Of a stretch of 64,000 nt of DNA, positions 10,985-22,800 are shown piece after piece. Each line of letters opens with the position of its first letter. Within the stretch, counting starts at the first letter, position 1. The stretch is from Callorhinus ursinus. Lineage: Eukaryota; Chordata; Mammalia; Carnivora; Otariidae. The notes under the pieces were generated by a model. That model made no database searches. It saw only the letters and a program-made list of their open reading frames with translations, and was not told the origin of the DNA. The translations under genes and the position numbers were made by a program. Where the stretch lies: the NCBI RefSeq assembly GCF_003265705.1, contig NW_020312968.1:8202845-8266844 (forward strand), given 5' to 3'.

Positions 10985-12450
10985 TTAGCTATTCATTGTC
11001 CCCAGAACTCAGCACACAAATGCTTATTAAACATCTTTCCCCTGACAAATTGTGCGCTAGTTACTGAAGCGAGGAGGAAAACCTTAAAGACCAGCTCAGT
11101 ATCTGTCTTCAAGGAGGTTACAATCTAGCCAAGAAGAGAAGGCATTGTATGTGTTGTTATAGTAACCTGCAGATGTGCCACCTGCCATGAGGGAGGTATA
11201 AAGGAGGTGAAAATAGGGGAAAGATAATGTCCAGGTGCGGGACACCTAGGAAGGAGACATGGAAGAGAATTGAGATGATACTACATGTTGGGTGAGAGTG
11301 TTAAAAGGTACAGTTAGAGAAATATAAAAATAGTAAGCGTAGAGACTCTTCAATGGAGAGTCTCCCAGCTTGGCTGGAATATAACAAGGAGTGGTATGAA
11401 CTAAGCCTGGAAAGAAAGTTAGGAGTCATATAATAAATAATGCCTGTGTCAAGATAATGAATGAAGATTTTATGTGGAAGGCAGTGGCAGATATCACAGA
11501 ATCATTGAATGTCTTTATAATGATGCATTATTGAGAAATAATTATCTTAATAGCATTGAGAAAATTAACTTAGTAGCAATTTCTAGAAAAGAAAAAAAAC
11601 CCAAGTGAAAAAAGACCAGAAGCTTGGTCTACTGGGAAAGTGGCGGAAATGCCACTGTGGCAGAAAGAATGTACAGAGGCTCAACAAGACTTGGCAAATA
11701 CTCAGTCATGGAGTGAATTAAAACCATGGAATGAGTCTGAGTCTCTAAGTGTAGTCTGAGAGTTGAGAGAGAACTAGGAGAGCTGAAGAGCAGCTGCTTT
11801 GGGGGTGGTGAGGATGGGGTGTTTGGGTTTCCATGTCTTCCTTTCAAGAGGCCATGGAACATGGGGATGGCATTTCCCTGCAAGTGATTTGAAACACAAA
11901 CTTGAAGACTAATACAGAGACTTGGATAAAAGACACAATTCTAAAACTCCTGTAATTATGGGGCGCCTGGGTGGCTCAGTTGGTTAAGCGACTGCCTTTG
12001 GCTCAGGTCATGATCCTGGAGTCCCGGGATCGAGTCCCACATCGGGCTCCTTGCTCAGCGGGGAGTCTGCTTCTCCCTCTGACCCTCTTCCCTCTCGTGC
12101 TCTCTATCTCTCGTTCTCTCTCTCTCAAATAAATAAATCTTAAAAAAAAAAAACATACCTCCTGTAATTAAATAAATAAATGAGATCATCGAGATGGCTC
12201 AGGTCCTCATGGGAGATTGTAGAAAGTGAAAGAAGGAGAGATTTAACTGGAGAGAATACCAGATAATAGGGAAAAAAAGAGTCAATGAAAGAGATCAAGG
12301 AACGATGGGAGGTGAAGAGGGTCAGGGTAGTACGAAACCACAGGGAACAAAGGAGGAGGAAGTCTCAAGCAGTAATGTGAAATGTGGACAGAGTGTGGTG
12401 CTTACAGAGGTAGAGAAGGATCCAATTGGAGCAAAGACCACTAGATTTGG
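10985..12450 (-). repeat. Degraded L2 (LINE-2), reverse orientation
   Basis: The start shows the L2 3' end in reverse (AATGCTTATTAAACATC, then GTATCTGTCTTCAAGGAGG, TTACAATCTAG). Weak similarity to upstream L2 continues in purine-rich sequence to about 12450. A SINE at 11960-12153 interrupts it. The first about 300 bp are convincing and the rest is tentative. Confidence 0.5.
11960..12153 (+). mobile_element. Can-SINE (young type, 'A')
   Basis: Starts GGGGCGCCTGGGTGGC, with intact A-box-like TGGCTCAGTTGG and B-box-like GGATCGAGTCCC. The body contains TCTGACCCTCTTCC and the end is AAATAAATAAATCTT plus A12. A perfect 12-bp duplication CTCCTGTAATTA lies at 11947-11958 and 12159-12170. Confidence 0.97.
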
Positions 12451-12498
12451 TGAATCAGAAGTCATTACTGAACTTTGTGAATGTGGTTTCCAAGAGGG

Positions 12499-12700
12499 CA
12501 GTGGTTCTGACTGTAGTATGCATTGGAATCCATTGGAGGGCTTGTTACAACACAGAATGCTGCTCACTTCACCTCCCTAACCACCTCCTGCCAAAGATAC
12601 TGATTCTGTAGATCTGCAGTGAGGCCAGTTTCCTCTGCTAACAGATTTCCAGCTGATGCTGATGTTGCTACTCCACGGGACCACACTTTGAGAACCACTG
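12499..12700 (-). mobile_element. MER5A-like hAT non-autonomous DNA transposon
   Basis: Both ends carry the terminal inverted repeat: CAGTGGTTCT at 12499 and AGAACCACTG ending at 12700. The interior on the minus strand reads TCAAAGTGTGGTCC, AGCATCAGC and ACAAGCCCTCCA in MER5A order. At 202 bp it is close to the family's about 190 bp. It encodes no transposase. Confidence 0.88.
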
Positions 12701-14224
12701 TAATAGAGTGATGGAAGACTGTAACAGGTGTAAGAGAATAAGAGAATAAATGATAGTCCAGATGTCTGTGAAGCAAATGGAGGCAAGATCAAAATAGTTG
12801 CTTATAAAAAGAAGATGGCAAAAGGCCATACATCTGGGGACTAACATTCCCTCCCATAGCACCCGGCACTGCAACTTACATGCATTAGGTACTGAGGAGC
12901 TCTCTCTGCATTGAAGATAGCCAGTAGCCATTTCTTTCTCCTTGCTCTGGTAGCTAAGACTTCATAAAGGTAGCCTTCAATATAGTCACTCACCTCTTCA
13001 GAACTCCTTCATCTCTTCTCCCCAGAAACTGCCCTCACGTTCCATTTTCTATCCAAAATGTACCAGTTGTGTGACAGTCATCCCTTATCAAAGTTGGGAT
13101 GTAGCAAGGTTTGAGGCTCTCTGCAGAGAGTTTAGCTATTAAAGGATCGGGGGGGGGGGACTGTGTCAGACATCACTTTAGTCTGAAAAAGGCAGCAATG
13201 CGTGCCTTCTTGTATTTATGTGCTAAAGCTCAAGATCTGTTTTGCAAAGATATCAAAATTTCTGTTTCTTATAAAACTGCAAGAAGTTGGCAGACAGTGT
13301 CTGCTCTCCACCAAATGCAGTCATGCTCACATGTAATCCTGGGCAATACAAATTAATGCAACTCTTGCAGTTTAGAAAAGTCATTTCAAAGTCTGTGCAG
13401 TGGTTTTCTTTATGACACTATGATTTTATTACCTATAATTTAACACACCGTGGTGCTTCCTGATGTACTGCTTATGGCCCTTTCATTTTTCCCAACTGCC
13501 AGGTGTGTAATGCTTATTTAAATTAAATTTTTCCTCTCTCATTCAAAACCCTTTAAGAACTCTGCTGTTTGCAAAAATTGACCCTTACCTTTGTAAGAGG
13601 AAGATGAAGAGTTACACAAATGTAATCAAAGGCTGTCGGAAGGCTGGAGTTTCTATTAATGCCTACAAGTCAGCTTCAGGACATTCAGAGGTCAGTTAGT
13701 TTTCATGTAAATATTAGCTTGGATCCAGGAAATTGGAAGAATGAAAATTCAGGGAGAACTAAGGAATACTGTAAGAAGAAAGAAGACCTTATAGGAGGTT
13801 GCCTGTGCCCTGCCAGTGATGATGGGATTTTTATTGAAAACCCACTATGGGCTCAAAGACGTGAAGGAGACTGAAGTATAAGGCACATCCCATTCTTCAA
13901 GCAAATATCCTGTTTGAGTGTCAAGACAAAATTACATAAAATAGCAACACTTTTCTGAAAGTAGCCGTTGAATGGCATGGTGCACATTAAGTAGGGAATG
14001 CTGCGTAGTTGCATGCACATTGAAGAATAGCGACATAAAATAGCATGGTAGAAGCTAACCTAATTTCATTTAATACAGTCTGTCCTCAGTGTATTTGGTC
14101 ATCATATTCTCTCCCCCCCACACCCCCCTTTTTTTTCCCCGAATAACCTCCTCAGTATTCTAAGGTACGTACTTTAGGAAATAAGTGGAGAAAAGACAAA
14201 GCCAGGCAACTAAAAATTGTCTTT
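12701..14224. other. Unique sequence with homopolymer runs
   Basis: Contains a G11 run (13149-13159) and pyrimidine-rich C/T runs near 14110-14140. An 81-codon frame crosses the G-run and is not gene-like. No repeat family recognised. Confidence 0.5.
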
Positions 14225-14290
14225 CGATCCTGTTTCCTGAGCTCTAAAATTGGAATAATAATGGTTACCCCATAGCATTACAGAGCCATC
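14225..14290 (+). repeat. Possible MIR core fragment
   Basis: TGTTTCCTGAGCTCTAAAATTGG and AATAATAATGGTTACCCC resemble the MIR segment that follows the tRNA-like part. It is short and diverged. Confidence 0.4.
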
Positions 14291-15494
14291 TTTACCCTTA
14301 ACTACTTCGGTGTATTTCCCCCAAATGGGGATGTTCTCTTTCGTAATAAGACTGCAAGGATCTAATTCAGGAAATTAGAACAAATACAATATTACCTAAT
14401 CTACATACTTTATTCAAATTCTGCCAGATGTTTCCTTCTCTCCTTCCCTTGTCCTTCATGACCTTGACAGGCCAGTTATTGTAGCGACTCTCTCAATATT
14501 TGAGTCAGTCTGCTCTCATCTCAGGATGGCATTCGGGTTATGTGTTTTTGCCACAGAAGTATCGTTGGGTTCGTACCAGTACATCACATCTGGAGGCACC
14601 TGATGTCTCTTTCTCATTGCAGGTGCTAATTTTCATCTGGGTTAAAGTGGTACCTACTGGGTTTCTCCTGTTCTCCTCTGCTTCACTTTGCAACTATGTA
14701 AAAATACCCTGTTACAAAAAACTTATACTAGCTTTAGCATCCCTTGGTGATGGTGATTCTGAATCAGTTATTACCCTGATGGTTCCCTAATGGTGACTTC
14801 TAAAATTCCACATCAAGAGCAAGTTTTAAAGACTGTATTCAGGGAGATGCTACTCTTTGTGAATAACTCCAGTTTATAAAATGCCACCCTGAAATCAAAA
14901 TGTTTTATAGAAAGCTTGGAAAAACCTAAGCCCCAGCTGTGACTGTTAATGCCTAGGGGCTAGCCCTGCTAAGAAGGTACGGGCAACATTACCAGGCTGA
15001 TGGACAGCTACGCATTCCAAAGCTTCTGTTAGAGAGAAAGCTTCGTTCACTAACGTTCATCTTTAAAATAAACTGAGAAATAGTATATGCTTTGGGATAA
15101 ACTGTTTCTTATGAAGAACTCCAGCTCTGGCTGCCAGGATGTGCTTCTGCTGAAAGACATGAAGAATTTTGTCTTTTGCTTTTACTCAAGCAGTAAACTT
15201 GTTTGTATTTCACTGAAAGCAGACTAAGAAGCCTTAAAACTCTTGTCTGAAACAGGCACAGGCTTTCTCTTCCCTACACAGGGGCTCCTGCTCTCTTTTC
15301 CCCTTCCTTGAAAATGAAGGCAAAAAAAGAATTCTCATAACCTCTATGAGATGGATTGGACAAAGAAAAAAGTTTGGCCACTTTTTTATTACTGTTAAAA
15401 TCAAATTATTAAGTATTAGCATTTCAAACATCACACTTTGAAATAGGACCTTCATATACCCTGAATAAAAAAGTGTAATATCTGCTTATCACAT
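14291..15494. other. Unique sequence, no gene seen
   Basis: Includes a 96-codon plus-strand frame (14500-14790) ending in a natural stop. It has no homology that I recognise, no splice context and a chance-compatible length. Confidence 0.5.
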
Positions 15495-15605
15495 ATGATG
15501 CTCCAGGTACAAGATATACTAATATGTTCTATATATTCTCATTTAATCCAAAGCCACCCTGTGAAGTACTATCCCCATTTACAGAAGACAACTCAAGCTG
15601 AAATG
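15495..15605 (-). repeat. MIR fragment, reverse
   Basis: TTCTCATTTAATCCAAAGCC followed by CCCCATTTACAGAAGAC is the reverse MIR core. Confidence 0.6.
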
Positions 15606-15954
15606 GAGTTTAGTGCTTTTCATTCCATTTCCAGGGTTGACAAGTCTTACTCATGAATGCTGAGAGCTGGGATCTGTTTTTTGTGTATCTGTGTTAGTGA
15701 GAACAGTCTTGAACAGAGTTGACCATACCTATGACCCGAGAGGCTCATCCATGTTTCCTACTTATGTGTCCACATCTGGCATTTCCAGTCCCAATATGTT
15801 CTCTTGAAATAGAATATTCTATCATCCCTGGCAATATCTAGTTAAAGGAAGGATATAGATTAACATTTCTGTAAACCCACTGTATCATTAAAGAGCATCT
15901 ACTGATAATATGATTTAAAACATTTACTTTAAAAATATTATATACCTTTTGACC

Positions 15955-16190
15955 CACTCATTGAATGTTTTGGGTGTTTGTTGAGTTCTTAATATGCCTG
16001 GCACTTTGCTGAGCTCTTCACATGTATAATCTGCTGGTTTCCTACCTCCTGGATGATAGTTTTGAATTTTAATTCTGCACATGCGAAAGCTGAAGCTTAG
16101 CCATAGAAAGATTTACTCAAGACCAAAGCCCCAGGAAGTTCACAGTCTGAATTAGATTCTCTGACTTCTCTGATGTCAGAGTCCAAAATT
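15955..16190 (-). repeat. MIR, reverse
   Basis: TGCCTGGCACTTTGCTGAGC, TTCACATGTATAATCTGC, then a diverged copy of the reverse head region around 16080-16180. The region 15606-15954 to its left is unique. Confidence 0.6.
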
Positions 16191-16429
16191 CGTATACCAC
16201 ACTGACCCCACAGGCTTGCACAAGGGTCCAGGGACATGTGGGTAAGAAAAAGACCACCGTGCATGGTTACGGTGCCAGCATCTTTTTTCCTGATTGATTA
16301 GGTCAAGATTTAAACACTATACGGGAATGAAAATATTCTAGAGGGAATGTGGGGCTGGGGACTGGGGCCATGACTTTGAGGCCAGAGTCAAAAAATAATC
16401 TTTTGCCTTTGCCTGGTGTGTCAGTTCTG

Positions 16430-16690
16430 CAGAGATCCCCCTAATGGCCTCTTTGAGCAGCTTTCTGCCGTGGGACATTAGCACAAACAATTTCCTCTGC
16501 CCAGAATGTTATAGTCCCCCATTCCACAACAGGCTTTCTTCAGGTCTCGCTGTAAACAGGACTTCCTCAGAAGGCTTTTCCTGACATGTCCATGTGCCCA
16601 TTCAGGAACCCACTAAATCCCTAGTCCCTAATGCTATGCCTGGCACATAATAGATACTCGACAAATAATTGTTAAATAGATGGATGGTTA
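16430..16690 (+). repeat. L2 3' end
   Basis: Ordered L2 3' blocks: CTCTGCCCAGAATGTTATAG, TTCTTCAGGTCTCGCTG, AAGGCTTTTCCTGACATG, and ATGCCTGGCACATAATAGATAC ending at GTTAAATAGATGG. Confidence 0.75.
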
Positions 16691-16691
16691 G

Positions 16692-16795
16692 GTAGATGAA
16701 AGAGAAAGAAGCAAGAGAGCAAGGAGGGAGGGATATCAGAAAGACAAGAAAGGAGGGGAGAGAGGGAGGAAGGAATGTGGGGAGGGGAGGGGAAT
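16692..16795. repeat. GA-rich purine tract with G-quadruplex potential
   Basis: About 100 bp of nearly uninterrupted purines on the plus strand. From 16753 on there are five G-runs of three or more, the last three being GGGG separated by single A (GTGGGGAGGGGAGGGG). It directly follows the L2 3' end, so it may have grown from the GATG/GAGA end of that element. Confidence 0.8.
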
Positions 16796-16854
16796 TGTTG
16801 AGGCAGGTATATGATAAACATAATGTAAAAAAATCACTGGACTGAAGGCTAGTA

Positions 16855-17040
16855 GAAATGAGTTCAGGTGCCCCTTTATTTACTTGCTTTATGACATTGA
16901 ATAAATTATCTCCTCTCTCTGAACTTCTAATTTTTTATCCGTAAAATTGGAATCTGAACTTGAAGACAAGAGGCATCTCCGATTTCTTCAAACTCTATCA
17001 TTCTCCAGAACTACAACTGTTAGCAGATAAGTGTTCTCAA
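16855..17040 (+). repeat. MIR
   Basis: GAGTTCAGGTGCCCC, TGACATTGAATAAATTATCTC and TTTTATCCGTAAAATTGGAAT follow MIR in order. Diverged. A C10 run occurs at 17076-17085, just after it. Confidence 0.55.
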
Positions 17041-17236
17041 ATCCTAATATACACTGAGATGCACTTCTCTTCCAACCCCCCCCCCAAAATAAAATGACCC
17101 ATGGCCCTGAACAATGCAAATCTGTTTGAAAACACTTTATACTTTGTCACTTCAGCTTTTCTTACTAAGCTAAGACTGTTGAAAATTGAGTAGGGTCATT
17201 AAAATCAATTCTTAGACCTCTGTTCCCTTGTAATCA

Positions 17237-17417
17237 AGATTTTTATTTATTTATTGAGAGAGAGAGTGATAGAGAGCATGAGAGGGGGAGAGTCAGAGGG
17301 AGAAGCAGACTCCCTGCTGAGCAGGGAGCCGAATGCGGGACTCGATCCTGGGACTCCAGGATCATGACCTGAGCTGAAGGCAGTCGCTTAACCAACTGAG
17401 CCACCCAGGCACCCCAA
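17237..17417 (-). mobile_element. Can-SINE (young type, 'A'), reverse
   Basis: Left end is TTTTTATTTATTTATTGAGAG, then GAGTCAGAGGGAGAAGCAGACT, and the right end is GAGCCACCCAGGCACCCC. A perfect 15-bp duplication GTTCCCTTGTAATCA lies at 17222-17236 and 17418-17432. Confidence 0.98.
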
Positions 17418-17432
17418 GTTCCCTTGTAATCA

Positions 17433-18374
17433 GTAAGCCCAACTATATTTTGACTGAAGAAGACTTAAAAAAAAGTGTAAGAGCTTTAGCTGCAAGAATG
17501 ATAGGCTGCGCCATTTATTTGAATGCATAAATGCCCTTTTCTAGAAGCACTGATGTTATTATCAGGTGTCTCTTGATTAGGATTCTCCTGTGGCATCCAC
17601 ACTGGGTGGAACGGTGAGTGGGCAGGAGGGAAGAGCAGCAGGTTGGCTTGTATTATGGGCTCTTGTACATTACTGATCAGATCTGATGTGATAAATTTCA
17701 CTGAGAGGTTTCTGCGAGGACCGGCCGCATTGTACTAAAGTTCTGCATGCTCTTAGCTGAGAAATGAAGTGAACCAAACAGCACACAGTCAGCTAAATGG
17801 CAAGATTTGAATAAACAAGAAGTACAGTCTTGTAACTCCGCACTGGAAGAGTTGTGCTCAGTGGATGGGTACGCATGTGCACAAACACGGATGTATAAGC
17901 TTGTCCCATTTGAAGCCACACACTACCTGCACACATATGTACACATACAAATGTTCGTGAACACACAAAGCTGCAGTGACTTTTAGGAAACTCATGGATT
18001 CCGCCCAGCAAAATTAAAAATCCAGTCAAAACACTGGATTTGTATTATATATTCAGACTTTAAACGTGATAAGTCCCAGGATACCGAGACTTATTCTGAG
18101 GTTGAGGCAGTGGCTACTAATTGGTTAAATTAGTCTAGTCTTGAATACCTAAGTATCCAGGTGTTGAAACTCTTCTCACTGTCAGAAGTTGGAAATAATC
18201 ATAATAAGAATTGATCAAGGCTGGATGTTCAAGTTACAGTTAACTCTCGATACCCTTAAGAGAAAAGGAAGTAAAGGTAGAGTTATACATAATATAGTAT
18301 ACCTTGTCACATGGGATGCTTTTTAAAGTTTTGTGTTATTGCTGATGCTTCTGCTGTTGCTGCTGTTATTGGTC
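17433..18374. other. Unique sequence, no gene seen
   Basis: Non-repetitive. Three overlapping minus-strand frames of 71-78 codons (17486-18029) are chance-length. A small cluster of (CTG/TTG)n-like triplets occurs near 18340-18370. Confidence 0.5.
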
Positions 18375-18470
18375 ATGAACTATTAGAGTATAGCAACTAG
18401 GTCTGATATTTCTTGCTGTCTCCATCATAGCTTCTTGCCTTCGTAGATGCTTAATAAATGCTTGCAGTCA
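18375..18470 (+). repeat. L2/MIR 3'-end fragment
   Basis: Short stretch ending AGATGCTTAATAAATGCTTG, the typical end of L2 and MIR elements on the plus strand. Confidence 0.45.
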
Positions 18471-19547
18471 CATTGGAGTGGGTTGTCCTAAATTTTGCAT
18501 CATTTAAAAATGGCCAATTTGTGTTTGTCTTTGGAATGTGTCTTTATGCATATTTAAGTATCTATTGGTCTTCAACTCCTATTGAACCACCCGGTGACAT
18601 CCCCGTGGTACAGAGGAGTTGTCCAGTTCCCCGTGCTGCCCTAAGTGGCTTCATAAAGGTAGGCAGCTACTTTGCTTCAGACGAATGCAAACTTAGCCTT
18701 CTTTCAAAACACCTCTTAATCTGGGCAAGGGGCCAACAACTTCTGTTTCAAAGAGCTCTGTTCAGGCAAAGTAAATTGAGGGAGTTCCCTCGTGGATTCG
18801 CCTATTCCTTCCAACATATTGTGCCAACAAATGTGTAATGAAGTCATTTCACTGATAATTTTCCAGTTAATGCCCAGCAAGTAGAAATAAATAATTAAAT
18901 GAACTGGGCTCTGTGGAAAAACCCGAAGGCAGTGCAGATAATATATCCACAAAATAAGTGAAATGTGGTTGCCCCGAGTTGCTATGGTCTTACTGAAAAC
19001 TATGTCAAGGTGCCTGAGACATAAGTGCTTTTTCAAGCAAATTGAAGAGGCATAATTTACAGAGATGTGACCTGGAGGCCCATGCTTCATGCATCCTAAT
19101 TAAGTAAAGCAGTCACCAAAATTGCTTTCTGTCATCTGGATAAGAAGCAATTATAGCTACTCTTCTGGTTGCTGGTTTGGTTAGGGAATAATGTATTATA
19201 TTTAGCTGACTCCTCCAACCAACTAAGGGTTAATAAATTAATGTCCATTTTTGTGAAGATGTGATGTGGCAAAGGGGGAAAACCCCTTAACTGCTTAGAA
19301 GCTGGGGACTAAAAAATCCAGTCTGAAACCCACCCTTCCCATACCACAAAGTTAGGGTTGGTGATAATTTTGGTTTTGTCTCTTCCTAAAAACTGAAAAA
19401 CAAAATCTCCAGATTGCTAAAAAGCTCATATTTGCATCACCAAGTTGAGTTTTAACATGGGAGAGAATAAATATAATTAAAATAGATTATTTATAAAACA
19501 TCTTCTCCTTATCTCTGTGTAAAAAATATTGCAATATAGTTTATGAT
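18471..19547. other. Repeat-free block, candidate conserved non-coding sequence
   Basis: About 1.1 kb with no repeat that I recognise. It carries several homeodomain-type cores (TAATTA near 18890, 19098 and 19475) and a POU-like ATGCATATTTA near 18547. Frames of 126 codons (+, 18458-18838) and 124 codons (-, 18716-19090) overlap here. Their lengths fit chance for this base composition and no domain is visible. Conservation cannot be judged from one sequence, so the regulatory reading is inference only. Confidence 0.3.
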
Positions 19548-19650
19548 CTGACCTCCACTAGATGTTGAGTTCTTCAAGGGTAGAGGCTGTGAGTTTTTTC
19601 TTGAAGAGATCCTAACTATAATGGACCTCCATAAAATTTGATGAAAGAGT
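19548..19650 (+). repeat. L2 3'-end fragment
   Basis: CACTAGATGTTGAGTTCTTC, AGGGTAGAGGCTGTG and the diverged end GATGAAAGAG follow the L2 3' end. Confidence 0.5.
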
Positions 19651-19918
19651 AAAATTTTATATTATGTTTTTATGCAATATAGGAATCAGCAAATTTGTGT
19701 CTCCTAGCTCCTGTTCTAGAAATATACTCAGTCTTTAACAGTAGTTTCTGGCTTGCTGTTGTTACTGTTTTTTTGTTAGATTGTGAAGTTTTCAAACAAA
19801 GGTTTCACCTTTCTCTTCCTGATTAGTCTACACTCTATGAATTGCCCATTACTTGATGGGTGCAGTTAGCTGAGTGGTTGTTAACCAAGTTTCTACTAAA
19901 GAAAAATAAATGAGCTTA

Positions 19919-20103
19919 GGCCTCCTGGGTGGCTCAGTTGTTAAGCATCTGCCTTCGGCTCAGGTCATGATCCCAGGGTCCTGGGATCGAGCCCCTGCAT
20001 TGGGCTCTCTGCTCCGCAGGAGGCCTGCTTCTCCCTCTCCCACTCCCCCTGCTTGTGTTGTCTCTCTCTGTCAAATATATAAAATCTTTAAAATATATAT
20101 ATA
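19919..20103 (+). mobile_element. Can-SINE (type 'B')
   Basis: Starts CTCCTGGGTGGCTCAGTTG. It has the diagnostic CCCAGGGTCCTGGGATCGAG, then TCTCCCTCTCCCACTCCCCC and an AT-rich tail. A perfect 17-bp duplication AAAAATAAATGAGCTTA lies at 19902-19918 and 20104-20120. The TATATA in the tail suggests decay or expansion of the A-rich end. Confidence 0.98.
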
Positions 20104-20120
20104 AAAAATAAATGAGCTTA

Positions 20121-22424
20121 AAAGTAAAAGCTTTGGAATAACTCTAGTTAAGTTCAAAAGAAGGGTTGGCCTACTAAAGTAAAGAATTGGGTTGAATTCT
20201 CAACAGGTTGAGATTAGTCCACTGTTAACAACTTGCCTCTATACAAAAATGAATAAGTAAAAGGAAATAGGAAATAGATTTGAGGTTCATAGCTATTAAA
20301 ACATATATCTGATCATTTTTTCAATGCATGGGTAAGCTAGAGCAGTCTTTAAAGTTATTTTGATTAATTTTCCAGAAATTAAATTTCCGGAATGTATGTG
20401 CATACACACACAGACACACATTGAGTGGTGTGCTGATATTTACTTAACGCAACAGCTCTCTGAAAACAGAAATACACAGATGCCCTGATTTGTAGCATTG
20501 TTAATTTCCATGGTGTCAAGACTCCATCACAGCCAGTTTCAAGCTATGAGGTTACATCACTGAGTGCAGAGTTGGGAATAGATGCACAGTCAGCTCTTCC
20601 ACTGAAAACCAACTCACACAAACCACTGCACACTGCACCCTCGTATACCGCTTACCCTTGTATCTCTGAGACCCCACTTGTGAATCCTATATACAGGTGA
20701 CCCGGTATAAAATCATCTAAATATGTAGAATGATATATTTATCTTTCTTTTCCCTATGTTTCAGTCAGTGGACTAGAACAGTGAGGGTTGCCGCCTCTTG
20801 TGAATAAGCTCACGTTAGTGAAATATGTTCAGTTGATAAATGATCTCTATAAGCATGAAGCTCTCACCAAACCTATCAGTTTGCCAGTGAGTCAGACTTA
20901 CTGACCAAGCTGAGTGCTGACTGGATCACTACTATTCCAAGCAGAGCTGGGGCATGACCACCACGAGGAAGGAAGAGGAAGGTCAACTGTAGAGTTACTG
21001 GTTTGAAGATATTAAAGTCAGCTGTGTCCCAGGGACCCTTGCTCTCGGTACAACCTGATTCTTAGAACAACTCATTCTGGCTCTTTGGCTGTACAACAGT
21101 CTAGGACCCCTTTTCTTCAGCCCCTACATTCCCTCTTACTCCAGGGACTGGAAGCCCCAACTTGCTTGAGATGGGGAGATGACTCGTCACTGAATATCAG
21201 ATGGATGCTCAAAGCATCTGAAGGAAATAGATCTGATTGTTTAACTCTGCTTATGATCAATAATTGGCACTAAGTGAAGCAGGGGGTTTTAATCAAGGTA
21301 AATGAGACTATGATGAATTGATAGGTAGATGGAGTCCAGGACGTAATAGACTATAATTCAAAAAGGTTACATTTAATCCAAATATGTAAAATGCTTCTGA
21401 GAGGGCGGACGGTTACTTCCTTACACATTCTGGAAATACAGTTAATGACTATATACTGAGAACCCTTGAGGTATAAATAGCCATGGACCTGGTTCCACAC
21501 TCAGGAGATTGTTTTCCTCTAATCACCAAATATTTTCCAAAACCTACACAATTTAAGTCTTTTGTCAAGTCAAAAAAAAGTTAGAGGTACATTCATCCTT
21601 GATGGGATTTGATGATACAGAATTGATGGCTAAGCAATCTAGCATGCCTTTTCTTGTAAGAAAACAAAATGCTTCATTACTTCAAAATCCGCTGGCAAAA
21701 GGCTGAAGCTTATAGTAGAAATTATCACAGAAAAACTGCCATAAAACAAATTTAAAGCATATGAGCACATACATGCCCATACAGTGGTGTGGTAGAAAAA
21801 AAAGAAATGCTTACATTTTCAGACTCAAGGTTAATTGGAAATAGGAGATTGCTTTTGCAACCTATGGGTCCAGATCTTTTCATTATGCATACTTTTATAT
21901 CATCCCTTGTTAATAAAATATTATTTATATTTATGTAGACTTAGAATAACCGTCTTCCTCACTTTTAAAATTTTACTCTTCTTCTGTCATATTAGCTTGT
22001 TCACTTCTGCAATTATTTAGACTGTATTTCAGTAATATGCTGAAGTTAATGGTGGATTTGTAACCTGATGTCTGTGTTTTAAAACCCTGATATTAGTAAA
22101 TACATCCAAGATGGATCCCACTATCTTCCATCTACTGTCAATAAGTAGCAAGTGTCAAACTTCAGTGGTTTTCCAATTATGGTTCATGAAATAGATTTTA
22201 TGAAAGAACCTGGCTAAACACATTGAGGGTGGGATTAACACAGTGTCTCCAAACTTGACCATGAAGTTCAAGTTTTTACCTGTGTAAATAGAGTGTGTAA
22301 ATCTCCCATGATACCAAACACTGGAAATGCCAAGGCCCTAGTTGAATATAACTTAACATGATGCTTTTAGAAATTTAGTAAAAATGCCAACAACCACAAA
22401 AATAACAATTTAATAGTGAGTATG
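20121..22424. other. Unique sequence, no gene seen
   Basis: About 2.3 kb with no clear repeat apart from a short ACAC patch near 20400. No supported exon. Confidence 0.5.
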
Positions 22425-22670
22425 CTTTTTTAAGTATCTACTTTGTGCCAGGAATCTGACTTTTCTTAAGTACCATTATTGTACTGAATGCTTCACTTGG
22501 TACTTCAGATACATTGTATGATTTTTCACAGCAACTTCACATAGGAGTTATCACTATCCCGTGTTTATAAATGAAGAAATTGAAGTTTAGAAAAATTTAG
22601 AGAGAAATATGAGGTGGAGCCAATATTCAGACTCAAATCAGGCTGACATAATTCTGCTCTCTTACTACTA
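22425..22670 (-). repeat. MIR, reverse
   Basis: TAAGTATCTACTTTGTGCC, TATAAATGAAGAAATTGAAG and GGTGGAGCCAATATTCAGAC are in reverse MIR order. Confidence 0.7.
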
Positions 22671-22679
22671 TGGACATGT

Positions 22680-22800
22680 GATTTCAAGCCTTGAAAGGGC
22701 AAAGACTGTGTCAGTCATGCACAGCTTTCCATTTCTAGTACTTAATAATTTGCTTGGCTTTCAATGTATGTGTCTGAGTTGAAAGAATAAGTGAGCATTT
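22680..22800 (+). repeat. Possible L2 3' fragment
   Basis: GGGCAAAGACTGTGTCAGTC and CATTTCTAGTACTTAATAA resemble the L2 3' end. Short and diverged. Confidence 0.4.

Noticed and set aside
18458..19090. Overlapping 126- and 124-codon frames on opposite strands
   Set aside because: A rough estimate for about 60% AT DNA gives several such frames per 64 kb by chance. No splice sites, domains or codon bias are visible.
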